Below are positions 1-6,510 of a stretch of DNA of 12,905 nt, one piece after another. Origin of the DNA: Actinomycetota bacterium (GTDB lineage Bacteria > Actinomycetota > Thermoleophilia > Gaiellales > Gaiellaceae); NCBI GenBank assembly GCA_003170995.1, contig PMXT01000032.1, positions 1-12,905 of the forward strand. The letters run 5' to 3'. Every line of letters starts with the position of its first letter. Within the stretch, counting starts at the first letter, position 1. The translations under genes were made by a program, and so were the position numbers. Under the pieces are notes generated by a model. It was not told the origin of the DNA. It saw only the letters and a list, made by a program, of their open reading frames with translations, and searched no databases.

Positions 1-55
1 TCGAGCGCGAGCACGCTGCGAGTCTAGTTGTGGGGCCGAGGCGTCGGCTGACTCA

Positions 56-104
56 TCTCGACGAGCGAGGCCGCTCGCTTTGCGTTGAGGCCTCGCTCGT
101 GAGA
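56..104. terminator. Strong hairpin downstream of the lipoprotein gene
   Basis: A perfect 12-bp inverted repeat (61-72 with 89-100) is extended outward by four more pairs (56-59 with 101-104) after a single bulged G at 60, leaving a 16-base loop. It lies 16 bases beyond the stop codon of the minus-strand lipoprotein gene, where a terminator would be expected. Neither side has a T-run, so it is not a classical intrinsic terminator; actinobacterial terminators often lack the U-tail. It could act in either direction. The stem is seen in the sequence; its role is inferred. Confidence 0.6.
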
Positions 105-120
105 CTGCTTGAAGCTCGAT

Positions 121-588
121 CTAGGTCTTAGCGCACACGTTGATGCCCAGCTCGGTGAAGAGGATTTGCCTCGCCGTAAGGTTGGCGGCGCCTTTCCTGG
201 TCAGCTTATCCGCCTGCGTCCTGTCTTTTCCCTTGATCAGGGCGATCATCGTTTTTATGCGAGCGACCTGCTCCTTACCGAGCCCGACGATTTGGTTCAC
301 GGCCGCCTCTTCGTCGGCCGGCGGTTTGAGCTTGCCGAAGTCGGCGAAGAACTTCTTGTTGAGCGGGAGCATCTTGTTGAAAAAGGCGATCGTTTGAGCG
401 GCGGTCTGCGTACTTCCGGCCTTTCCCGCCTGCTTGCTGAACTCGGTGCAGAGCGCATTCGCTTTGGCGGCGAACTGCTCCTTGTTGAGTCGCTTGCTAC
501 TGCTGCTGCCTCCTCCTCCGCAGCTGCAGAGAACAAGCACCATGCCGAGTACGAGTAGGCCCACGATTCCTAGCCTGTGTTTCTTCAT
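121..588 (-). CDS. Small secreted lipoprotein, function unknown
   Basis: 155 aa. The N-terminus is a type II signal peptide: Lys/Arg-rich start (MKKHR), a hydrophobic core at about residues 7-20, and a lipobox-like L-C-S-C with Cys23 the best lipidation site (Cys21 is also possible). A Gly4-Ser4 linker follows, as is common for lipoproteins tethered to the outer face of the actinobacterial membrane. The mature part is Lys- and Ala-rich and helical, with two cysteines near its ends (Cys47 in 'ANALC', Cys152 in 'INVCAK') that could form a disulfide, and a central 'LKPPADEE'. This layout resembles a family of small lipoproteins I associate with Thermoleophilia; its function is not known to me. 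The start is firm because a perfect AGGAGG lies six bases upstream. It is divergent from the metal exporter gene. Confidence 0.85.
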   Translation of the reverse strand: MKKHRLGIVGLLVLGMVLVLCSCGGGGSSSSKRLNKEQFAAKANALCTEFSKQAGKAGSTQTAAQTIAFFNKMLPLNKKFFADFGKLKPPADEEAAVNQIVGLGKEQVARIKTMIALIKGKDRTQADKLTRKGAANLTARQILFTELGINVCAKT

Positions 589-594
589 TCGCTT

Positions 595-600
595 CCTCCT
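595..600 (-). promoter_or_regulatory. Shine-Dalgarno site of the lipoprotein gene
   Basis: The minus strand reads AGGAGG, then a six-base spacer, then ATG. It is the strongest ribosome binding site in the window and fixes the lipoprotein start at 588. It suggests efficient translation. Confidence 0.8.
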
Positions 601-725
601 CGTGTTTGGGCGCCCTTTCGCTGAGAGCGGCGGTGCCTGGTGGAGTAACTATCGCGCATCGGGACGATGAGCAATCCCTAGGCTTAAAGATAAGTTGGGC
701 AATAAGTGGAATTGTTGAACCGCAG

Positions 726-1682
726 ATGAGTACGCACAGCGCAGAGGGACATAGGCATCTGTCGCATGGTACCGACCGGCACCAGGACGATCGCCGCTCG
801 CTCTTCGTGGCTCTGGCGCTCCTCGCGGGAGTGATGGCGCTAGAGATCGTTTTCGGGATCGTCGCCAGCTCGCTCGCGCTTCTCGCCGACGCCGGTCACA
901 TGCTCACCGACGTCTTTGCGCTCGCCCTGGCGATCGCGGCTATCGGCATCGCCTCTCGGCCGGCGAGTGGGCGCTGGACATATGGGCTTGGTCGAGTCGA
1001 GGTGCTGTCGGCACAGGCAAACGGAGTCTCCCTGCTCTTGATTGGGATCTGGATCACCTACTCGGCCATTCGTCGATTGATTGCGCCACCGGAGGTACGC
1101 GGTGGGATCGTGCTGGTGGTGGCCGCGATCGGGGCGCTTGCCAACATCGGAGCCGCGGCGGTGCTCGCGCGCCGGCAGTCCGAGAGCATCAACGTGCGCG
1201 GCGCCTTCCTGCACATCGCGACCGATCTGGCGGGCTTTGCCGGTACAGCGCTCGCCGGTGGCCTGATTCTCGCCACCGGTTGGAATCGTTTCGACCCAAT
1301 CGCCAGTCTGGGCGTAGCGCTGCTCTGCTTCGTCTCGGCCTTCTCACTAACCAGGGAGTCGCTGCGCATTGTGCTCGAGGGCTCGCCGGGTCACATCGAC
1401 CCCGAGACCGTCGGGCAGATGCTTACTTCCGACCTTGAGGTCGTGGAGGTGCACGATCTACACATCTGGACGGTCACGAGCGGTTTCCCCGCTCTTTCGG
1501 CGCACGTTCTGGTCAGGGCAGAGTCGGACTGCCATGCCGCTCGCGGCCGCCTGGCTCAAGCGCTTCGCGAGCACTTCGGCATCGACCATACGACGCTTCA
1601 GGTCGATCACGTCTCCGAGACCGCACAGTCACTCGAGCTCGGCTCCGCGTCTCCACGCAAGGAGCCTCTGGAACCAAACTAA
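726..1682 (+). CDS. CDF-family heavy-metal (Zn/Cd/Co) exporter, CzcD-like
   Basis: 318 aa cation diffusion facilitator, an inner-membrane metal/proton antiporter that exports divalent metals from the cytoplasm. The cytoplasmic N-terminus is His-rich (six His among the first 19 residues), usual in zinc transporters of this group. About six hydrophobic segments lie between residues 27 and 208. Both halves of the transport site are visible: HxxxD in TM2 (His58, Asp62) and HxxxD in TM5 (His163, Asp167), the pattern of zinc-type CDFs. The C-terminal cytoplasmic metal-binding domain starts near residue 220 and contains 'HDLHIW' (His243, His246) and His260. The frame is open upstream to 606, but the ATG at 726 gives a normal CDF N-terminus; no good ribosome site precedes it. 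No metal-sensor gene is adjacent, so the metal cannot be narrowed further. Confidence 0.92.
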   Translation: MSTHSAEGHRHLSHGTDRHQDDRRSLFVALALLAGVMALEIVFGIVASSLALLADAGHMLTDVFALALAIAAIGIASRPASGRWTYGLGRVEVLSAQANGVSLLLIGIWITYSAIRRLIAPPEVRGGIVLVVAAIGALANIGAAAVLARRQSESINVRGAFLHIATDLAGFAGTALAGGLILATGWNRFDPIASLGVALLCFVSAFSLTRESLRIVLEGSPGHIDPETVGQMLTSDLEVVEVHDLHIWTVTSGFPALSAHVLVRAESDCHAARGRLAQALREHFGIDHTTLQVDHVSETAQSLELGSASPRKEPLEPN

Positions 1683-1709
1683 GGGCCTCTCCTGTTCGGG
1701 GTAGGCTCT
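1682..1709 (+). terminator. Hairpin overlapping the CDF stop codon
   Basis: Bases 1682-1688 pair with 1703-1709 (seven pairs including one G-U). After one mismatch, 1690-1692 pair with 1699-1701 around a six-base loop. It begins on the last base of the exporter stop codon and sits in the 121-bp gap before the glycosidase gene. There is no T-run downstream, so termination is only a plausible role. Confidence 0.35.
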
Positions 1710-1723
1710 AAGCTCCGATCTAG

Positions 1724-1804
1724 ATGGATACGAACGAAGCGTTCGGCGAGACTCGATCTCGACTTACCGTTGTCGCTGTCCGTCCAGTGGGTAGGAAGCG
1801 CTAG
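1724..1804 (+). CDS. Possible 26-codon leader ORF overlapping the glycosidase start
   Basis: An ATG at 1724 opens 26 codons ending in TAG at 1802-1804. The G of this TAG is the first base of the GTG start of the next gene, giving a TAGTG junction of the kind used in termination-reinitiation coupling. The peptide is basic at its end (PVGRKR) and resembles nothing I know. No clear ribosome site precedes the ATG. A 26-codon ORF occurs easily by chance in GC-rich DNA; the overlap is the only reason to record it. Confidence 0.2.
   Translation: MDTNEAFGETRSRLTVVAVRPVGRKR
1793..1798 (+). promoter_or_regulatory. Shine-Dalgarno site of the glycosidase gene
   Basis: AGGAAG lies five bases before GTG at 1804. 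It supports this GTG as the start; no alternative in-frame start lies closer upstream. Confidence 0.6.
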
Positions 1805-3876
1805 TGGCGACAACCATCCTGGACGGCTCGACCTTCTGCATCTCCGATGACGACGGAGACATCGCGGACAGCACGAGCGGCTTCTTCGCTAAGGACACGC
1901 GCTTTCTCTCCCTACTGCGGTTGACCGTGAACGGTGAACGCCCGCTCCATCTCTCCTCGGGCCGCGTCGAATACTTCTCGGCCGCCTTCTACCTGCGTAA
2001 CCCGCTGGCGGGGGGCTTGCCCCAGGATGCTCTCACGATCGCTCGCCACCGTTTCGTCGGAGACAACATGCAGGAAACGATCGTGGTCGAGAACGAGACC
2101 CTCAACTCGCTCGCCTTCGAGCTCGCAATCGACATCGGCACCGACTTCGCCGACATCATGAGCGTCAAGGAGCACGACATCACGCTCGGCCACCCCAAGG
2201 ATGCGCTGCCACTGCCCCCGCTAGCGAAATGTCGCATCGATGAGGGGCAGAGAGAGTACGTCTTCTCGGACAGCGGCGAGGGGAACGAGGGCACCCGAAC
2301 CCAGGTCATCTTCTCCCAACCGGGCGAATACGAGACCTCGCGTGTTTCTTTTCGCCTCGAGCTGGCGCCGCGCGCGCGCTGGGAGGTGCGCATCGATGTT
2401 GTGCCATCGCTCGAGGGCGAGGTCAGTTCGTCGAAGCTGATCGAGCGCCACTTCGGCGAGGAGCGCCAGCGCGTGTCGGATGCCCTCTCGGCCTGGAAGC
2501 TGAGAGTGCCACAGCTGCATGCGAGCTGGGATCAGCTTCAGCTCTCGATTGACCAGTCGGTCTCTGACCTGGCCGCACTGCGAATGCGCGGTGGCAACAG
2601 CGACGCGGCGCGCCTTCCCGCCGCCGGCATGCCCTGGTTCATGACCGTCTTCGGTCGCGACACCATCGTCACCTGCCTGCAGACTCTTCTGCTCGGGCCC
2701 GAGCTGGCCTGGAGCGCGCTCGAGGTGCTGGGCGAGCTGCAGGCGACCGAGGACGATCCACGCATCGACGCCGAGCCCGGCAAGATCGTGCACGAGGTTC
2801 GACAGGGCAAGGCGGCCAGACGTTGGTTCCCCGCCTACTATGGCACGGTCGACGCGACGCCTCTCTACCTGATTCTGCTCTCGGAGGTTTGGCGCTGGAC
2901 CGACGATGCAGCGTTGGTGCGTTCGCTCAAGCAGCCGGCGATGCGGGCCTTGGAGTGGATAGAGAACTCCGGCGATCTCGACGGCGATGGCTTCGTCGAG
3001 TACCAAAAGCGCTCTGCAAATGGGCTCGACAACCAGTCGTGGAAGGACTCCGGCGATTCCCAGCGCTTCAGCGACGGGCGGCTCGCCGAGACGCCGATCG
3101 CTCCCTGCGAGGTGCAGGGCTATGTCTACGACGCCAAGTTGCGCTGCGCCGAGCTCGCGCGCACTGTCTGGCGCGAACGTGAGTTGGCGGAGCGGCTGGA
3201 ACGCGAGGCTGCCGAGCTGGCTCGGCGTTTCGACGAGGCCTTCTGGATCGAGAAGAGGGGCGGGTATTACGCGCTCGGCCTGGATCGCGAGAAGCGGCCG
3301 ATCGACTCGCTCTGCTCGAACATCGGGCATTTGCTTTGGTCGGGCATCGTGCCTCCACAGCGGGTCGATGCGCTAGTCGATCGCCTGATGGGCGAGGAGC
3401 TCTGGTCGGGCTGGGGCGTTCGCACGATGTCGGCCGCGGATGCCGCCTACAACCCGCTCAGCTACCACAACGGTAGCGTCTGGCCTCACGACAACTCGCT
3501 CTGCGCCTTGGGGCTCGTCAGGTATGGGCGCTGGGACGAGGCTCTGAGGATCGTCCACCGCATGCTCGGTGCCGCCAAGCACTTCGATTACCAGTTACCG
3601 GAGGTGTTCTCGGGCCTGCCGCGAGCCGAGACGCCCTTCCCGATCGCCTACCCCACCTCGGCGAGGCCCCAGGCCTGGGCGGCGGGCACTCCGGTGCTGA
3701 TGCTTCAGACGTTGCTCGGGCTTCAGCCCGATCTGCGCAGACACGTACTGACGTCGGTCGCACCCGACGCGCTTCCTTCTTGGCTTGGCGATATTCGTCT
3801 GTCGGGTGTACACGCCTATGGCCGTCTCTGGGATATTCGCCTCGAAGACGGCCGCACGAGAATAGAGGAGCTCTGA
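1804..3876 (+). CDS. Glycogen-debranching-type (amylo-alpha-1,6-glucosidase family) glycosidase
   Basis: 690 aa, GTG start. Residues about 5-200 form the N-terminal glycogen-debranching-type beta domain ('LDGSTFCISDDDGDI', then 'FFAKDTRFLS' and 'LTVNG'). Residues about 240-640 form an (alpha/alpha)6-barrel glycosidase domain related to trehalase and GH63-like enzymes. Landmarks in order are 'TVFGRDT' (281-287), 'GDLDGDGFVEY' (389-400), 'NQSWKDSGDS' (410-419), 'YHNGSVWPHDN' (554-564) and 'QLPEVFSG' (597-604). By analogy with related barrels, Asp415 and Glu600 are the likely acid/base pair; this is inference. There is no signal peptide, so it is probably cytoplasmic. Its substrate may be alpha-1,6-branched glucan, but the family is annotated largely by homology. 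It is followed after one base by a GT4 glycosyltransferase, so the two are probably co-transcribed. Confidence 0.88.
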   Translation: MATTILDGSTFCISDDDGDIADSTSGFFAKDTRFLSLLRLTVNGERPLHLSSGRVEYFSAAFYLRNPLAGGLPQDALTIARHRFVGDNMQETIVVENETLNSLAFELAIDIGTDFADIMSVKEHDITLGHPKDALPLPPLAKCRIDEGQREYVFSDSGEGNEGTRTQVIFSQPGEYETSRVSFRLELAPRARWEVRIDVVPSLEGEVSSSKLIERHFGEERQRVSDALSAWKLRVPQLHASWDQLQLSIDQSVSDLAALRMRGGNSDAARLPAAGMPWFMTVFGRDTIVTCLQTLLLGPELAWSALEVLGELQATEDDPRIDAEPGKIVHEVRQGKAARRWFPAYYGTVDATPLYLILLSEVWRWTDDAALVRSLKQPAMRALEWIENSGDLDGDGFVEYQKRSANGLDNQSWKDSGDSQRFSDGRLAETPIAPCEVQGYVYDAKLRCAELARTVWRERELAERLEREAAELARRFDEAFWIEKRGGYYALGLDREKRPIDSLCSNIGHLLWSGIVPPQRVDALVDRLMGEELWSGWGVRTMSAADAAYNPLSYHNGSVWPHDNSLCALGLVRYGRWDEALRIVHRMLGAAKHFDYQLPEVFSGLPRAETPFPIAYPTSARPQAWAAGTPVLMLQTLLGLQPDLRRHVLTSVAPDALPSWLGDIRLSGVHAYGRLWDIRLEDGRTRIEEL
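3864..3870 (+). promoter_or_regulatory. Shine-Dalgarno site of the GT4 gene
   Basis: AGAGGAG lies at the very end of the glycosidase coding sequence, seven bases before ATG at 3878. It supports the start and gives the second gene its own ribosome entry within a shared message. Confidence 0.7.
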
Positions 3877-3877
3877 A

Positions 3878-4933
3878 ATGTCACTGCGAATTGCGATCAT
3901 CTCTCCCGTTTGGTTCCGAGTGCCTCCGGACGGTTACGGTGGGATCGAGTGTGTCGTCTCGCTCCTAGCCGACTCGCTGGTCGAGGCAGGCCACGATGTG
4001 ACACTCTTCGCTTCCGGCGACTCGCTTACCAAGGCGAAGCTGTTCTCGGTCTACAAAAGGGCGCCGAGCCTGCAGATCGGGCGCTCGATCCCCGAGATGT
4101 ACCACGCGCTCGCCTGCTTCGAACGCGCATCCGATTTCGACGTCATCAACGACCACTCCGGCCTGCCCGCGGCCGCCTTCGGAGGGCTCGTCGAGACGCC
4201 GACTCTCCACACCATGCACGGGCCGCTCGACGGTCCTGTTGCGCCCGCGGTCTACGAGCAGATCACCCGCGTGGCGCCCAAAGTCGGGTTCATCTCGATC
4301 TCGATGAACCAGCGCAAGCCAAAACCCGACCTCCCTTGGGTCGCCAACTGCCCGAACGCGCTCGATCTCTCGGTCTACCCCTGCCAACCGCACAAAGGCG
4401 AGTATCTGTTCTTCCTTGGGCGAATGAGCCCGGACAAGGGTGCTCACCGCGCTATCGCAGTCGCGAAGGAGACTGGTTTACCGCTCAAGATCGCGGGCAA
4501 GATGCAGGATCTCGAGGAGAAGGACTACTTCAGAGAACTGGTCGAGCCGCACCTCGATCAGCAGATCGAGTACCTGGGTGAGGTCAACCACGGCGAGAAG
4601 GTCGAGCTCTTGCAGCACGCTCGTGTGACCCTTTTCCCGATTGAATGGGAGGAGCCCTTTGGGCTCGTGCCGATTGAGTCGATGGCCTGCGGCACCCCCG
4701 TTCTCGCCACCCGCTACGGCGCCGTCCCCGAGGTGATCACGAACGGAGTGGGCGGCATCATCGTCGACGACTATCGTGAGATGGCCCGCCTGATCGACGA
4801 GGCGTCCGCGCTCGACCCCTGGGTCTGTCGGCGCTACGTAGAGGAGCGTTTCGCGCCCGAGCGGATGGTGACCGACTATGTCGCCGCCTACGAGAAGGCG
4901 ATCGCCCGCGCCAAGAAGAAGCCGGAGCGTTAG
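3878..4933 (+). CDS. Glycosyltransferase family 4 protein (GT-B fold)
   Basis: 351 aa retaining GT-B glycosyltransferase. The N-terminal acceptor domain starts at once ('RIAIISPVWFRVPPDGYGG', with the Gly-rich loop of GT4 enzymes) and has 'HDVTLFASGDS' and 'TMHGP'. The C-terminal nucleotide-sugar domain begins with 'FFLGRMSPDKG' (residues 178-188; Arg182 and Lys187 are the usual phosphate-binding pair). It contains the E-x7-E signature with Glu259 and Glu267 ('EEPFGLVPIE'), then 'MACGTPVLAT' and 'GAVPEVI'. Donor and acceptor cannot be read from sequence. The start lies one base after the glycosidase stop, so the pair probably acts in one glycan pathway: one enzyme transferring sugar, the other trimming branches. 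Its stop is 11 bases from the stop of the convergent hydrolase gene, leaving no room for a separate terminator. Confidence 0.9.
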   Translation: MSLRIAIISPVWFRVPPDGYGGIECVVSLLADSLVEAGHDVTLFASGDSLTKAKLFSVYKRAPSLQIGRSIPEMYHALACFERASDFDVINDHSGLPAAAFGGLVETPTLHTMHGPLDGPVAPAVYEQITRVAPKVGFISISMNQRKPKPDLPWVANCPNALDLSVYPCQPHKGEYLFFLGRMSPDKGAHRAIAVAKETGLPLKIAGKMQDLEEKDYFRELVEPHLDQQIEYLGEVNHGEKVELLQHARVTLFPIEWEEPFGLVPIESMACGTPVLATRYGAVPEVITNGVGGIIVDDYREMARLIDEASALDPWVCRRYVEERFAPERMVTDYVAAYEKAIARAKKKPER

Positions 4934-4944
4934 GCGACAGCCTC

Positions 4945-5790
4945 TCAGGCGCTATCGGCGACCTTGGTCCAATAGCGCTTGAGACCGAGATAGGAGTGCC
5001 TGAGCAGGTCGGTGAGCTCTGAGAATTTGGCGGTCTCGTGGTCGATGTCGCGACTCACCTCGTCGACGAACTCCCTGGCGTTCGCTCCACGCCGTACGAT
5101 CTCGGCCCACAACATCAGTCGGCGGCGGAAAACGTCCAGGTGCTCTTCCGGCTCCTCGACGAGGCCAAAGTGCGGTAACGCCAGCGCGTCTGGTACGCGC
5201 CTCTCTATTTCATCCAGGGTCGCGTGCCAGGCCTCGAGGTCGACGTCGGGCGGCGGGGTCGCTGGAAGGACGTAGCGACTAGGAGGCCAGCAAACACCAA
5301 CCGTGTCGCCCGCGAAAAGCGTCCCTTCCTCGTTCATGAAGCAGACGTGATGATTTGCGTGGCCCGGAGCCGCGAAGCACTCGAGCCCAAGAACTCGCTC
5401 TGTGACGACCTCGATGTTCCCGGCCGGTACGGGCACGACCTCTCCCCAGAGCACGTCGAACATATCGCCGTAAAGTCGCCTTGCGCTCCGCTCGAGCCGC
5501 TCGGGATCGACGAGGTGGGTCGCGCCTCGCTCGGAGACATGCACGCGCAGGCGTGGGTTGGCCGCGACGAGTGCGCCGGCGGCACCCGCGTGATCGAAGT
5601 GGATATGCGTGATGAGCAGATGGCGAAGATCGGCGACCTTGAGGCCGAGCTCGGCAAGCCTGGATTCGAGCGTAGAGAGAGTCGTCAGGGGCCCGGGGTC
5701 TACGAGCGTGAAACCGTCGTCGAGATCAAGCAAATATGCGCAAAAAAGCTGCTCTTCACCGAGGAAACGGAGGTCGAGAAGCTCGAGCAT
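4945..5790 (-). CDS. MBL-fold (glyoxalase II-like) metallo-hydrolase
   Basis: 281 aa metallo-beta-lactamase-fold protein. The dinuclear metal site is complete: 'THIHFDH' (His62, His64, Asp66, His67), 'PGHANHH' (His144), 'FAGDT' (Asp162) and 'LPHFG' (His207). Residues about 15-35 ('CAYLLDLDDGFTLVDPG') are the usual first strands. After residue 215 a helical tail ('FRRRLMLWAEIVRRG' onward) extends about 65 residues beyond the core fold, as in several uncharacterised bacterial relatives. The substrate could be a thioester such as a glutathione- or mycothiol-type adduct, or another ester or phosphoester; the sequence does not decide. It is cytoplasmic, with no signal peptide. ATG at 5788-5790 is the only reasonable start because an in-frame stop lies seven codons upstream; GGAG precedes it by three bases. 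It is divergent from the unknown gene at about 5929. Confidence 0.88.
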   Translation of the reverse strand: MLELLDLRFLGEEQLFCAYLLDLDDGFTLVDPGPLTTLSTLESRLAELGLKVADLRHLLITHIHFDHAGAAGALVAANPRLRVHVSERGATHLVDPERLERSARRLYGDMFDVLWGEVVPVPAGNIEVVTERVLGLECFAAPGHANHHVCFMNEEGTLFAGDTVGVCWPPSRYVLPATPPPDVDLEAWHATLDEIERRVPDALALPHFGLVEEPEEHLDVFRRRLMLWAEIVRRGANAREFVDEVSRDIDHETAKFSELTDLLRHSYLGLKRYWTKVADSA

Positions 5791-5928
5791 GCGCTCCGAT
5801 GCTAGCCGCTAGTCGGTGCATTTCCGACCGTAACCGCCGCTGCGGTCTGAGCGAAGCTCCAGAATGCAGCCATCGACTTTCCTGAGTTTGCCATCTCCCG
5901 ACTACCGCCTCCACCAGCGCGCGTTCGC

Positions 5929-6432
5929 GTGTGGGGTGGATCAGCCGTGGTTGGAGTTTCCTATTCAGCTGGTTACACTGTCGCAGACGCACCTCCGTAC
6001 CACGCCGCCATCATCGAGGATGCGCTCAGGGTCGGCTTCGATCCACTCGAGGCCGTCGACGAAGTCTTTCGATTAGCGCTGCCGCCGGCCGTGTTGGTCG
6101 TGAACGGGCTGGCTTGGGACATGCTCGACGACTCGACCGCCGACTGGTTCTACATGCAGCGGCGGGCTCTAGCCACGGCCGGGGGCCCGGATGCACACCA
6201 AACGATCGAGGCCTTCAAGTACTGGTGGTTCCAAGAGGCCTTCACTGGCGTGATGACGCATCATGAGCTTCGTTACGAGTTGCACCAGCGCTTCGAAGAG
6301 CGGATCTTCCAGTGGCAACCGGCTCTCTACCAGTATCTGGAGGGCGATCCAAGCTTGGTGCTCGAGCGCTGGGTGATCGAACGCGGCGTCGTGCGACCGC
6401 TCAGTTTCGAGTACGTGGGCGTCCGCCGCTAG
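5929..6432 (+). CDS. Unrecognised Trp-rich soluble protein, start uncertain
   Basis: Up to 167 aa; I do not recognise the family. It is acidic and unusually aromatic, with seven tryptophans, including 'ADWFYMQRR', 'FKYWWFQEAF' and 'RIFQWQPALYQYL'. It has 'GFDPLEAVDEVFRLALPP' near the N-terminus and a His-rich 'MTHHELRYELHQ' in the middle. There is no signal peptide or clear membrane span. Codon use from about residue 25 onward is typical of the window, so it is probably a real gene. The start is unclear. GTG at 5929 has no ribosome site; GTG at 5947 is preceded by the Shine-Dalgarno-like GGGGTGGA at six bases and would give 161 aa. The frame stays open upstream to 5851 without any ATG, GTG or TTG. 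The stop is 78 bases from that of the convergent GGDEF-EAL gene. Confidence 0.65.
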   Translation: MWGGSAVVGVSYSAGYTVADAPPYHAAIIEDALRVGFDPLEAVDEVFRLALPPAVLVVNGLAWDMLDDSTADWFYMQRRALATAGGPDAHQTIEAFKYWWFQEAFTGVMTHHELRYELHQRFEERIFQWQPALYQYLEGDPSLVLERWVIERGVVRPLSFEYVGVRR

Positions 6433-6510
6433 AGCTCATGCCAAGTGATTGGACACGCGCCGAGCGGTGGTAGATCGCGCTCGCGTGAGTTCGAGACCAC
6501 TAGGGGACTA

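Noticed and set aside
606-725. 40-codon upstream extension of the CDF exporter
   Set aside because: The extension lacks CDF features, includes the upstream intergenic region, and the ATG at 726 gives the standard His-rich N-terminus.
589-725. A metal-sensor operator or promoter in the lipoprotein-CDF divergent gap
   Set aside because: There is an AT-richer patch at about 680-720 with a short CAAT/ATTG dyad, but no match to a known metal-sensor operator and no well-spaced -35/-10 pair.
2221-3330. A 369-codon minus-strand ORF inside the glycosidase gene
   Set aside because: It lies wholly antisense to a well-supported gene with clear domains. Long antisense frames are expected in GC-rich coding DNA, and its translation shows no recognisable motif.
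5224-5805. A 193-codon plus-strand ORF over the MBL-fold gene
   Set aside because: It is antisense to an intact gene with all metal ligands and shows no domain of its own.
6433-6510. A terminator between the convergent unknown gene and the GGDEF-EAL gene
   Set aside because: Only short, imperfect pairings (five bases at most) could be found, with no T-run.
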